Shown one piece after another: positions 1 to 6,775 of a stretch of DNA of 7,554 nt; position 1 is the first letter of the stretch; every line of letters starts with the position of its first letter. The notes below the pieces were generated by a model. The model was given only the letters and a program-made list of their open reading frames with translations, had not been told where the DNA came from and did not search any database. The stretch is from JBOGGN01 sp050744165 (GTDB taxonomy: Bacteria; Actinomycetota; Acidimicrobiia; Acidimicrobiales; Palsa-688). Where the stretch lies: contig JBOGGN010000221.1 in assembly GCA_050744165.1 (NCBI GenBank), positions 1 to 7,554 on the forward strand, written 5' to 3'. Made by a program: the position numbers and the translations under genes.

Positions 1-1
1 G

Positions 2-43
2 GGGGTGGCGTGGATGGCCCTCATCGACAAGGCAAAACGCTAG
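2..43 (+). CDS. possible C-terminal tail of a convergent gene (partial)
   Basis: The frame starting at base 2 reads GVAWMALIDKAKR and then a TAG stop at 41-43. It is open to the window edge. It is followed at once by a GC-rich hairpin and a short T tract, which is what the 3' end of a plus-strand gene converging on the kinase gene would look like. Thirteen codons are too few to recognise a family, and an open frame of this length occurs easily by chance in high-GC DNA. The call rests mainly on the terminator-like structure downstream. Confidence 0.3.
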   Translation, partial: GVAWMALIDKAKR

Positions 44-44
44 G

Positions 45-75
45 CGCCCGCTCTGGTTCGAGGCGGGGCGGTTTT
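45..75 (+). terminator. terminator-like hairpin between convergent genes
   Basis: CGCCCGC at 45-51 can pair with GCGGGGCG at 63-70, giving seven GC pairs with one bulged G and an 11-nt loop. It is followed by GTTTT at 71-75. The T tract is short and runs into the kinase stop codon on the other strand. On the minus strand the same hairpin is followed six bases later by TTTT, so it might act weakly in both directions. Confidence 0.45.
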
Positions 76-2606
76 CAGCTGGTGGTGCTCACCTGTGAAA
101 GCATCATGTCCAGCTCGCGAAGAGCCGATGCCAGCTGGCGGGCCATGGCGGCGGTTATGGCCTCGGCGCCATTGAGGGAGTGGCCGCGGGCCATGGTCTC
201 GAGGCGGTTGCAGTTGTCGTAGAGGCCCCGGGCGCCGAGGTTGGCGGCGCCCGATTTGAGGGTGTGCACGGCCGTTTCCACCGTCTTGGCATCACCGGCA
301 CTCACGGCCGCCGATGCCGCCCCGAGGAGGCGGCTGGCCTCGGTGCGGAAGATCCCGACCAGCATCAGCAGGGCATCGCTCCCGAATTCCTCTTGGATGG
401 ACCGGGCCAGGGACGGGTCGAAGTCGTGGTCGGCGGTCGGTCTTGTGGCGGTTGGCGTGGTCGGCGGTGTGGCCGGCACCGGCCCGGCCGGCGGGGGGAG
501 GCGCGACTCTCCGGCGCTGCCAGTGCCCGATCCGTCCCGGACCCCGGCCTGGGCCGCGGCGGCCGCGGTCAGCGCATCCGCCAAACGGGCCCGGTCGATG
601 GGCTTGGTCACGTAGTCGTCCATCCCCGCATTGAGGCACGCGTCCTCGTCCCCGGGGAAGGCGTGGGCGGTGAGGGCGACGATGTGCGGCTGGTGCACCC
701 CATCCCCCAGGGCCCGGATGGCGCGGGTGGCGCTCAGGCCGTCGGTGCCCGGCATGGCGATGTCCATCAGGACGACGTCATACGTCTTGGCCTGGACGGC
801 GGCGATGGCTTCGTCTCCATTGGAGACCAGGTCGGCTTGGTGGCCCATCGCGCGGAGGAGCAGCAGGGCGACCTGCTGGTTCATCTGGTTGTCCTCGGCG
901 ACCAGGATTCGCAGGCGCGCCGCCGAGCCCGGTGCCGCGGGCGCCGCAGGGGGAGCCGAGACCACGGGTGGCGCGGCAGTCGCAGCCCGAGCTGGAGCCG
1001 GAGCTGGAGCCGGAGGAGTGGGTCCGGCGACCGGCGCCGAGGTGCTGGCGTCGGGCCGGCCAGTGCCGAGCGTGGCCGCCTTGACCCGAGTTCCCGCCGC
1101 CACCAGTGTCCGACCCTGAGCGGGGGCCACCCAGGTGAAGGCCACGGTGGAGCCCGGCCCTCCCGAGGCCTCGACCCAGATCCGCCCGCCGAGGAGATCG
1201 CACAGGCGCTTGCAGATGGCGAGCCCGAGCCCGGTGCCGCCGAACTCTCGGGAGATCCCCGTGTCCGCCTGCCGAAACTCGTCGAACAGCGTCAGTGCGT
1301 CCTCCGGGCGGATCCCCATCCCCGTGTCCACCACGGCGCACTCGATCTCCCAGCGCCCGTCCTCGAGCGGGCGGCCCCCGACCCGCACCTCGACAAACCC
1401 CCTGGCCGTGAACTTGACCGCGTTGCCGAGCAGGTTGACCAGCACCTGGCGCACGCGGCCCCTGTCGGCGACCAGCCACTCGGGCACCGGCCGGCTGACG
1501 GTGAGGCGCAGCTCCAGGCCTTTTTCGGCGGCGTGGGGGGCGACGATCTCCAGGGTGTGGTCGAGCCAGTCCAGCAGGTCGAAGGCGTCGCCCTCCAGCT
1601 CCACCTGCCCCGCGCGAAGGCGGCTCATATCGAGCACGTCGTTGATCAGCGCCAGCAGGTGGTCCGACGACAGCCCCAGCTGGCGCACCATGTCCTGTTG
1701 GCCGGCGGTCAGCGTCTCGTCGGCCAGCAACCCGGCCAACACGATGATCGAGTTGAGCGGGGTCCGCAGCTCGTGGCTCATGGTGGTGAGAAACGTCGAA
1801 CGGGCCTCGGCTGCAGCCTCAGCCTCGTCGCGGGCGGCCCGCAGCTCCCGGTTGAGCTGGCGCAGGCGGACGTTGTGGCTGGCGAAAGCTTCGGCCCGCT
1901 GCTGAGCGGAGTCCGCCTTGGCCCGCTCGACGGCGGCGATGACCTCCTGGGCCCGCTTGGCCATGGTGATGTCGAACGCCACCCCTTGGAAATAGGCGGG
2001 CCGGCCCCGCTCGTCGCGGATTAACCGGGCCTCGCCGAGGATCCAGACCTCCTCGCCGTCCCGGGAGAAAAACCGCACCTCGGCCTGGAACGGCGAGCCC
2101 GTCTGCATCCCCTTGGTGAACGCGTCGATCACCGTGTCGTGGTCATCAGGGTGCAGCTGCGAGTACCACAAGAGCGGGTTTGTCAGCCACTCCTGTTGGG
2201 TGAAGCCGAGCAGCGCTTCGATGTGGGGGCTTACGTAGACCTCGTTCTCCTCGTCGCCGAGGGCGGCGTAGAAGACCACCGCCGGCAGCTGCTCCACCAG
2301 CGAGCGGAACCGGGCCTCGGACTGGCGGATCTGGGCTTCCAGCAGCTCCCGGGGGTCGACCGCCCGGCGCGTGGCGGCCATGCCGGCCATGGCGGCGGTC
2401 GCCGCCGCTCGGGATCGCTCCGGCCACAGCAGCCGGGCCGGGTCGCCCATAGCGGCGCCACCGGGGAAGATGGCCTCGGCGAGGCGGGTCAGCACCGCGG
2501 CCGCGTCGTCACCGAGGACCGCCAGGTCCTCAAGTTGCTGCTCGAGAGCGGCGACGTCGAGGAGGCTCAGAGCACCATCGCCACCGCCGTCGCCGAGGAT
2601 GGGCAA
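75..2606 (-). CDS. soluble PAS hybrid histidine kinase with REC and HPt domains
   Basis: An 843-residue multi-step phosphorelay kinase. In order: a helical N-terminal region (1-90); a PAS fold (about 92-216, with the PAS_3-like stretches WYSQLHPDD and GVAFDITMAKRAQ); a charged coiled coil (about 218-270); HisKA with phospho-acceptor H278 in TMSHELRTPLN; and HATPase_c with the N box around N395, G1 DTGMG at 427-431 and G2 GGTGLGLA near 456-463. A Pro/Ala linker (about 520-560) leads to a REC domain with acidic E571/D572, acceptor D615, T646 and K668. A second Pro-rich linker leads to an HPt domain with H781 in HTLKSGAANLGA. All catalytic residues look intact. There is no membrane segment or signal peptide, so it should sense a cytoplasmic signal through PAS. 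It is the last gene of the hydrogenase operon. The TTG start lies directly after the hhyL stop, in the same frame. The ribosome site is poor (GGGGGG three bases upstream), so a later start (GTG at 2495 or ATG at 2450) is possible. The signal is unknown. Confidence 0.93.
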   Translation of the reverse strand: MPILGDGGGDGALSLLDVAALEQQLEDLAVLGDDAAAVLTRLAEAIFPGGAAMGDPARLLWPERSRAAATAAMAGMAATRRAVDPRELLEAQIRQSEARFRSLVEQLPAVVFYAALGDEENEVYVSPHIEALLGFTQQEWLTNPLLWYSQLHPDDHDTVIDAFTKGMQTGSPFQAEVRFFSRDGEEVWILGEARLIRDERGRPAYFQGVAFDITMAKRAQEVIAAVERAKADSAQQRAEAFASHNVRLRQLNRELRAARDEAEAAAEARSTFLTTMSHELRTPLNSIIVLAGLLADETLTAGQQDMVRQLGLSSDHLLALINDVLDMSRLRAGQVELEGDAFDLLDWLDHTLEIVAPHAAEKGLELRLTVSRPVPEWLVADRGRVRQVLVNLLGNAVKFTARGFVEVRVGGRPLEDGRWEIECAVVDTGMGIRPEDALTLFDEFRQADTGISREFGGTGLGLAICKRLCDLLGGRIWVEASGGPGSTVAFTWVAPAQGRTLVAAGTRVKAATLGTGRPDASTSAPVAGPTPPAPAPAPARAATAAPPVVSAPPAAPAAPGSAARLRILVAEDNQMNQQVALLLLRAMGHQADLVSNGDEAIAAVQAKTYDVVLMDIAMPGTDGLSATRAIRALGDGVHQPHIVALTAHAFPGDEDACLNAGMDDYVTKPIDRARLADALTAAAAAQAGVRDGSGTGSAGESRLPPPAGPVPATPPTTPTATRPTADHDFDPSLARSIQEEFGSDALLMLVGIFRTEASRLLGAASAAVSAGDAKTVETAVHTLKSGAANLGARGLYDNCNRLETMARGHSLNGAEAITAAMARQLASALRELDMMLSQVSTTS
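989..1012. repeat. 12-bp tandem repeat in the kinase linker
   Basis: Two perfect head-to-tail copies of GAGCTGGAGCCG (plus strand), followed by a degenerate GAGGAG. On the minus strand they encode the alternating Pro-Ala run in the linker between the HATPase and REC domains of the kinase. This is a low-complexity coding repeat that may vary in copy number. It is probably a flexible spacer with no regulatory role. Confidence 0.5.
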
Positions 2607-4358
2607 CTACCCCCCCAAGTACGGCACGTGATCCACCCGCCGGTACCGCTGCCCCGCGGTGCCGGTGTACATGTGCACCCCGCACGGCAAGCAGGGGTCG
2701 AAGCTGCGCACCACCCGCATGACGTCGATCCCCTTGAAATCGTCCTCAGCGGATTCCTCGAAGATCGGCGTCCCCTCGACCGCGTCCTCACACGGCCCAG
2801 GGGTGCCGAACGAATCGCGCGGCGAGGTGTTCCAGCTGGTGGGCGGGTATGGGTGGTAATTGGCGAGTTTCCCGTCGCGAATGACGAAATGGTGAGAAAG
2901 GCCTCCCCTGACCGCCTCGTGAAATCCGCAGGCAATGGCCTCGTCGGGGACCGTGAACGGGGTCCAGGTATCCAGCCGCCCGGCATCGACTTGCAGCTGC
3001 GCCTGCTCCAGGAAGTGAAAGGCCATGGCCGCGGCATAGGCCTGAAAATAGGTGCGGGCCCGGTCCCGCTCCAACGCGTTAGCCCATTGCGGAATGCGCC
3101 ATTCGAACTCGGTGTCGGGAAAGTGGGCGCTGCGGGGAAGGGAGATCCGCACCGACGACCCCGTGGCCCGCACATAGGGCGTGTCCACCAGGCTGGCCAG
3201 GGCGGTGACCCACAACCGGGCCAGTGGGCCGCCGCCGGTGTCGAGCGCCATGTGCTCGCCGGTGGCTGGGTGGCGCCACCGCGGCGACATGACCCAGGTA
3301 TAGCGGTCGTCGAAGTCGCGCTTGGCAGGCCGGGGAAGGGTGGTCTGGTTCCACGGATGGCGCTGGTCGATCGGGTTGCCCAGCGGGTCGTGGGTGACGA
3401 AGGTCTCCCCATCGGCCCAGTCGTCATAGAACGAGCTTCCGAGCAGGATGCGCATGCCGAGGTTGATCTCGACCAGATCGGTGGTCACGAGTTCCCCGTC
3501 GACGACCACTCCCGGGGTCACGAACATGCGCCGGCCCCATTCCCCCATCCGGGCGTAGGAGAAGTCGCACCACTCCGGGTCCTGGAACGACCCCCACGAG
3601 AACAGCTGCACCCGCCGTCGCCCCACCTCCTCGTAGCCGGGCAGCGCCTCGTACACGAAATCGAACAGGTCGTCGTGGAGCGGCACGATTCGCTTCAGGA
3701 ACTCGGCGTAGCGCACCAGGCGCACCAGGTAATCGTTGAACACCTGGACGCTGGGGACGGTGCCGACCCCGCCCGGATACAGGGTCGAGGGGTGAACGTG
3801 GCGGCCTTCCATGAGACAGAACATCTCCCGAGTGACGCGGCTCATGTGCAGCGCCTCCAGGTACAGGGACCCCTTGAAGGGATTGAGCGCCGTCATGATG
3901 TCGCCGATGGTGCGGTACCCGTGAATGCCCGCGTGGGGCGCCTCTGTCCGCCGGGCCTTTTCCAGCACCGAAGGATTGGTCTCGCCCACCATACGCTCGC
4001 AGAAATCGACCCCGACCAAGTTCTCCTGGTACAGATTGTGGTCGAACATGTATTCCGCGGCCTCGCCCAGGTTGATAATCCATTCCGCCAAATGGGGCGG
4101 CTGGATTCCATAGGCCATGTTCTGGGCGTAGACCGAACAGGTGGCGTGGTTGTCGCCGCAAATGCCGCAGATGCGGCTGGTGATCACATGGGCGTCGCGG
4201 GGGTCGCGGCCTTTCAGGAACACGCTGTAGCCCCGGAAGATCGACGAGGTGCTGTGGCAGCGCAGCACCCGCCGGGCCCCGAGGTCGATACGGGCATGGA
4301 TTCCGAGGGACCCCACGATGCGGGTGATCGGATCCCAGGAGCGCTCGATAATCGTCAT
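2607..4358 (-). CDS. hhyL: [NiFe]-hydrogenase large subunit, group 1h (actinobacterial type)
   Basis: A 583-residue catalytic subunit that carries the Ni-Fe(CN)2CO site and splits H2 into protons and electrons, which pass to the small subunit. The L1 motif is RICGICGDNH (R62, C64, C67, H71) and the L2 motif is DPCLPCGVH (D554, C556, C559, H562), giving the four nickel-ligating cysteines. The wording around L1, with a long stretch ending in GEAAEYMFDHN, is characteristic of group 1h high-affinity hydrogenases. After H562 comes a 21-residue tail (MYTG...YLGG), the expected substrate of a maturation endopeptidase cutting after the His. The subunit should therefore need HypA-F and a specific protease, none of which is encoded here. 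The ATG start is well supported: GGAGG at 4365-4369 (minus strand) sits six bases upstream, and the ATG overlaps the hhyS stop as ATGA. The same frame stays open upstream to about 5045, but that stretch is out of frame with hhyS and is not real. It ends with TAG directly before the kinase TTG. Without a Tat-bearing partner, the enzyme should be cytoplasmic or membrane-associated on the inner face. Confidence 0.96.
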   Translation of the reverse strand: MTIIERSWDPITRIVGSLGIHARIDLGARRVLRCHSTSSIFRGYSVFLKGRDPRDAHVITSRICGICGDNHATCSVYAQNMAYGIQPPHLAEWIINLGEAAEYMFDHNLYQENLVGVDFCERMVGETNPSVLEKARRTEAPHAGIHGYRTIGDIMTALNPFKGSLYLEALHMSRVTREMFCLMEGRHVHPSTLYPGGVGTVPSVQVFNDYLVRLVRYAEFLKRIVPLHDDLFDFVYEALPGYEEVGRRRVQLFSWGSFQDPEWCDFSYARMGEWGRRMFVTPGVVVDGELVTTDLVEINLGMRILLGSSFYDDWADGETFVTHDPLGNPIDQRHPWNQTTLPRPAKRDFDDRYTWVMSPRWRHPATGEHMALDTGGGPLARLWVTALASLVDTPYVRATGSSVRISLPRSAHFPDTEFEWRIPQWANALERDRARTYFQAYAAAMAFHFLEQAQLQVDAGRLDTWTPFTVPDEAIACGFHEAVRGGLSHHFVIRDGKLANYHPYPPTSWNTSPRDSFGTPGPCEDAVEGTPIFEESAEDDFKGIDVMRVVRSFDPCLPCGVHMYTGTAGQRYRRVDHVPYLGG

Positions 4359-5386
4359 TCCTCGCCTCCACCCCCATCGCCGTCGTCGCTCTCCGGCGGG
4401 CGTGGGGCCCGCCATTCCGGTTCCACGTTGAGCGACGCCCGGGTCACCTTTCGCAATGCTCGGACCGTGCGCCCGTAGAGGAGCACCGCCGACGACGACA
4501 TTTTGGCCCCCGGCGGCTCGTCGAGAAATGGCAGGAACTTGTCCGGAAAGCCCGGCATGGTACAACCGATACACGCCCCGCCGACGTTGGCGCATCCGCC
4601 GACGCCATTTATCCAGCCCCGCTTCCCGACGTTGCAATCGGACACCGGGCCCCAGCAACCCAGCTTTACGATGCAACGTGGCGAGCCGTATTCGGCGGCG
4701 AAATCTCCCTGCTCGTAATACCCAGCCCGGTCGCAGCCCTCGTGCACGGTCTGGTAAAAGAGCCACTGCGGCCGCAAGACTTCGTCCAGCGGAATCGGCG
4801 GCGCGGCGCCGACATACTGCCGTAGCAGGTACAGGAGAGTTTCGGTGCAATTGTCGGGCTGTACCGGGCAGCCGGGCACGTTGACGATGGGCAGCCCGCC
4901 CCGGGAGCGCCACGACCAGCCGAGGTAGTCGGCCAGGCCCATGGCGCCGGTCGGGTTGCCGGCCATGGCGTGGATGCCGCCGTAGGCGGCGCAGGTGCCG
5001 ATCGCCACCACCGCCCATGCCCGGGCCGCCAGCCGATCGATCCACACCGTGGTCGGGATGGGCTGGCCCTCGTCGTCGATCCCGAGGGCGGCCCAGCTGC
5101 CGCCGCCGGAGGCGGGGCCGGGGATAGAACCCTCGACCACCAGGACAAAGGGGGGAAAATCCTCGCCCGCCGCCGCCTCGAACGTCGAGAGGAACTCGGC
5201 CCCCGTCTCGTAGGCCAACACCGGGTGGTGGAGCCGGACCCGGGGGACGCCGGGGAGGGCGCCGAGCACCAGGTCCTCGAGGCTGGGCTGGGTGGCCGCC
5301 GTCAAGGCGATGCTGTCACCGTCGCAGCCCAGGCCGGCGGTAATCCACAGGACTGGGACCTCTTCGTCGCCCGCCGTTTCGCTCAC
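4355..5386 (-). CDS. hhyS: [NiFe]-hydrogenase small subunit, group 1h (actinobacterial type)
   Basis: A 343-residue electron-transfer subunit. The proximal-cluster motif near the N terminus reads GLGCDGDS (C21, D24), completed by C132 (GTCAAYGG) and C173 (VPGCPVQPDN). The second cysteine of the usual CxxC is therefore aspartate, as reported for the crystallised actinobacterial-type hydrogenase of Ralstonia. Distal-cluster ligands are H215, C218, C238 and C244. Medial ligands are C251, C265, C272 and C275. C265 stands where standard O2-sensitive enzymes have proline and a [3Fe-4S] cluster, so three [4Fe-4S] clusters are predicted. There is no Tat signal peptide and no C-terminal membrane anchor, and the protein ends in an acidic Asp/Gly-rich tail. 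The start is GTG at 5386, with AGGA seven bases upstream. The ATG at 5394 is excluded because its frame stops after three codons. It is separated by 22 nt from the response regulator gene and overlaps hhyL by 4 bp, which suggests translational coupling. The group assignment rests on remembered family motifs. Confidence 0.96.
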   Translation of the reverse strand: MSETAGDEEVPVLWITAGLGCDGDSIALTAATQPSLEDLVLGALPGVPRVRLHHPVLAYETGAEFLSTFEAAAGEDFPPFVLVVEGSIPGPASGGGSWAALGIDDEGQPIPTTVWIDRLAARAWAVVAIGTCAAYGGIHAMAGNPTGAMGLADYLGWSWRSRGGLPIVNVPGCPVQPDNCTETLLYLLRQYVGAAPPIPLDEVLRPQWLFYQTVHEGCDRAGYYEQGDFAAEYGSPRCIVKLGCWGPVSDCNVGKRGWINGVGGCANVGGACIGCTMPGFPDKFLPFLDEPPGAKMSSSAVLLYGRTVRALRKVTRASLNVEPEWRAPRPPESDDGDGGGGEE

Positions 5387-5408
5387 CGGCTCATCCTAGA
5401 AGTGGTGG

Positions 5409-5822
5409 CTACTCAGTCGGGGAATCGTCCCAGGGTTCGGCTGGCTCGAGGTTGTCCTGCATGGACTTGATGAAGTAACGGAGCTGCTCGATCACGAAGG
5501 GCTTGGTGATGTAGTAGTTGGCGCCGGAGTTCCACCCTTCGAAGATGTCGGGATCAGTGTCGCGCCCGGTCAGGAGGACGATGGGCAACTCCTTGGTGTC
5601 GGGGCGCTTGCGCAGCTCGCGGGTCAGTTCCAGGCCGTCGATGCCGGGCATCACCACGTCGAGGACGAGCAGCTGCGGTGGTTCGGCAGTGACGACCTGC
5701 ATGGCTTCGTCGCCGTCGGCCGCCAGCGTCACCGCATGGCCCTCGCCCTCCAGCTTCAGCTGCAACAGGGCCCGCAAGAGCGGGTCGTCGTCGGCCACCA
5801 CGATCCGCAGCGAATCTGTCAT
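5409..5822 (-). CDS. single-domain CheY-like response regulator
   Basis: A 137-residue protein made of one receiver domain and a short acidic tail (PAEPWDDSPTE). The active site is complete: acidic triad D11-D12-D13, phospho-acceptor D55 in LLVLDVVMPGIDG, T85 in VLLTGR and K107 in YITKPF. There is no output domain, so it would act by protein contact (like CheY or Spo0F) or as a phosphate relay or sink. It is the first gene of the operon, 22 nt ahead of hhyS. The hybrid kinase at the far end of the operon, with its HPt domain, is the obvious phosphodonor, by inference. The start chosen is ATG at 5822 because GAGGGG sits six bases upstream. A GTG 24 bases further out (5846) would add eight residues but has no comparable ribosome site. 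The partner that reads the phosphorylated form cannot be seen in this window. Confidence 0.93.
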   Translation of the reverse strand: MTDSLRIVVADDDPLLRALLQLKLEGEGHAVTLAADGDEAMQVVTAEPPQLLVLDVVMPGIDGLELTRELRKRPDTKELPIVLLTGRDTDPDIFEGWNSGANYYITKPFVIEQLRYFIKSMQDNLEPAEPWDDSPTE

Positions 5823-5828
5823 CTGGAT

Positions 5829-5834
5829 CCCCTC
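5829..5834 (-). promoter_or_regulatory. ribosome binding site deciding the response-regulator start
   Basis: The minus strand reads GAGGGG, then six bases (ATCCAG), then the ATG at 5822. This strong Shine-Dalgarno match supports the internal ATG over the longer GTG reading at 5846. Confidence 0.6.
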
Positions 5835-6035
5835 GACGGTACTCACGTGTCGTATATCGGGTGTTGCTGCCTTACCTTGAGGCGGCTTATAGCGTTTGTC
5901 CGTATTGGCCGCGCTCGCGTTCGGGTTTTTCGGCTTTAGCGGCCCTGGCGCCCTTTACTCCCCCTTAAGTATCCCTCGAACGGGGGACCTTCGGTTGGAT
6001 CGCCGATGTGAAGGCAAAGCAGACCATGAAAAGTT
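5835..6035. other. divergent intergenic region, hydrogenase-operon leader
   Basis: No convincing gene is present. On the minus strand a TATAAG hexamer (5891-5886) lies about 63 bases upstream of the response-regulator ATG and resembles a -10 box. No TTGACA-like -35 lies 16-19 bases above it, so the operon promoter remains unidentified and may use an alternative sigma factor or an activator. A CTTAAG palindrome lies at 5964-5969. A weak hairpin pairs TCCCCC (5959-5964) with GGGGGA (5982-5987) across a 17-base loop and has no T tract. The region is less GC-rich than the flanking genes, as expected of regulatory DNA. Confidence 0.5.
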
Positions 6036-6065
6036 TTTATATGGGTAGAAAAGTGTTGATATGGG
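6036..6065 (+). repeat. pair of 10-bp direct repeats, candidate operator
   Basis: TTTATATGGG at 6036-6045 and TTGATATGGG at 6056-6065 match at nine of ten positions and are spaced exactly 20 bp, about two helical turns. The second copy overlaps the proposed -35 box. A weaker copy, GATATGAG, lies at 6088-6095, 30 bp further on. Helical phasing around a promoter suggests a protein-binding site, but repeats this short may be coincidence. Confidence 0.35.
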
Positions 6066-6084
6066 AACATACGTTTGGTACCAT
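6056..6084 (+). promoter_or_regulatory. candidate sigma-70-type promoter giving a leaderless transcript
   Basis: The -35 box TTGATA (6056-6061, five of six matches to TTGACA) is separated by exactly 17 bases from TACCAT (6079-6084, four of six matches to TATAAT). The predicted transcription start, seven bases after the -10 box, falls on the A of the ATG at 6091. Leaderless mRNAs are common in actinobacteria. The arrangement also explains why no Shine-Dalgarno sequence precedes this gene. Confidence 0.55.
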
Positions 6085-6090
6085 GGCGAT

Positions 6091-6771
6091 ATGAGCGCAA
6101 CGGCGGTGATCGATCCTCCCGGGAGCGCACCTCCAGACCAAAAGCAGCTGGAGTATCAACGCCGGTTGGCGCGCTGCACGGAGCTCGAGGGCCGGCTGCG
6201 GACGTTGGCGGGCGAGATAGCCTCCGCACAGGCAGAGCTCATGACGTTGCTGGCCGAATACGACAGCCTTGAGGGCTGGTTCAACTGGGGGGCGCGTTCG
6301 GCGGCGGACTGGTTGTCCAACCATTGCGGCCACGGCGCCTACACGGCGCGCAAAGAGGTGGCGCTCGCGCATGCCCTTGAGGAGCTGCCGGTGCTTCGCG
6401 ACACCATGGCCCGCGGCGCCATGTCGATGGACAAGGCGGTCGCCGTCGCCTCCCTGGCCACCCCCGAATCCGAGCCGGGCCTGGTCGAGTTGGCGCAGGA
6501 GACCACAGCCAACCAGCTGGCTCGGCTGATCGCGGCCAGCCGCCGGGCCATCGACCCGCCGTCGGAGAATGAGGACGCCGCCGCACAGCGCCGCGCCCGG
6601 ACACTGCAGACCTGGTGGGACCGCGAAGGGATGCTGTCGTTTCGGGGACGGCTCACTCCCGAGCAGGGGGCGTTGTTCCGCAAGGCGTTGGAGAAGGGTT
6701 GCCAACTGTTGCCGCAATCGGTGCTTGTGTTTCGTTCAGTCATAGCTGTCACACGCTCTGGTCATGATTGA
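6091..6771 (+). pseudogene. DUF222/13E12 repeat family protein, 3'-truncated by an IS607 element
   Basis: The first 200 or so residues match the DUF222 domain found in the multicopy 13E12-type proteins of actinobacteria. A helical N-terminal segment is followed by GWFNWGARSAADWL, MSMDKAVAVASLA and the typical stretch WWDREGMLSFRGRLTPEQGALFRKAL (about 175-200). Family members usually run to 400 or more residues and end in an HNH nuclease domain. Here the frame departs from the family after about residue 203. It ends at residue 226 in sequence that probably belongs to the left end of the inserted element, and its stop codon lies inside the first codons of tnpA. No HNH motif is present. The start at 6091 is preferred over an ATG at 6061 because a promoter-like sequence places the transcript start exactly at 6091. 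The molecular role of DUF222 proteins is not well established, and this copy is probably non-functional. The missing 3' part may lie beyond the element, outside the window. Confidence 0.82.
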
Positions 6772-6775
6772 GTTC

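Noticed and set aside
2139..4478. A long open frame on the plus strand across the kinase start and all of hhyL
   Set aside because: It is antisense to genes with clear catalytic motifs and shows no recognisable domain. Long antisense frames are expected in high-GC coding DNA. The same applies to 180-2024.
4359..5045. An upstream extension of the hhyL frame to 5045
   Set aside because: It overlaps hhyS in another frame, reads as low-complexity Arg/Gly sequence, and the ATG at 4358 has a good ribosome site and the family-typical start.
5955..6030. A tRNA-like GTTCGAG loop on the minus strand with C-rich and G-rich flanks
   Set aside because: The base following the seven-base loop breaks the expected G53-C61 pair, and no anticodon arm, D arm or acceptor stem can be formed.
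5936..6229. A 97-codon minus-strand frame across the intergenic region
   Set aside because: It overlaps the start of the DUF222 gene, has no recognisable domain and shows no ribosome site.
6723..6756. Imperfect inverted repeat (TGTGT / ACACG) just before tnpA as an IS end
   Set aside because: Pairing is only about four bases over a 20-base loop. IS607 elements do not carry terminal inverted repeats, so it cannot be used to set the boundary.
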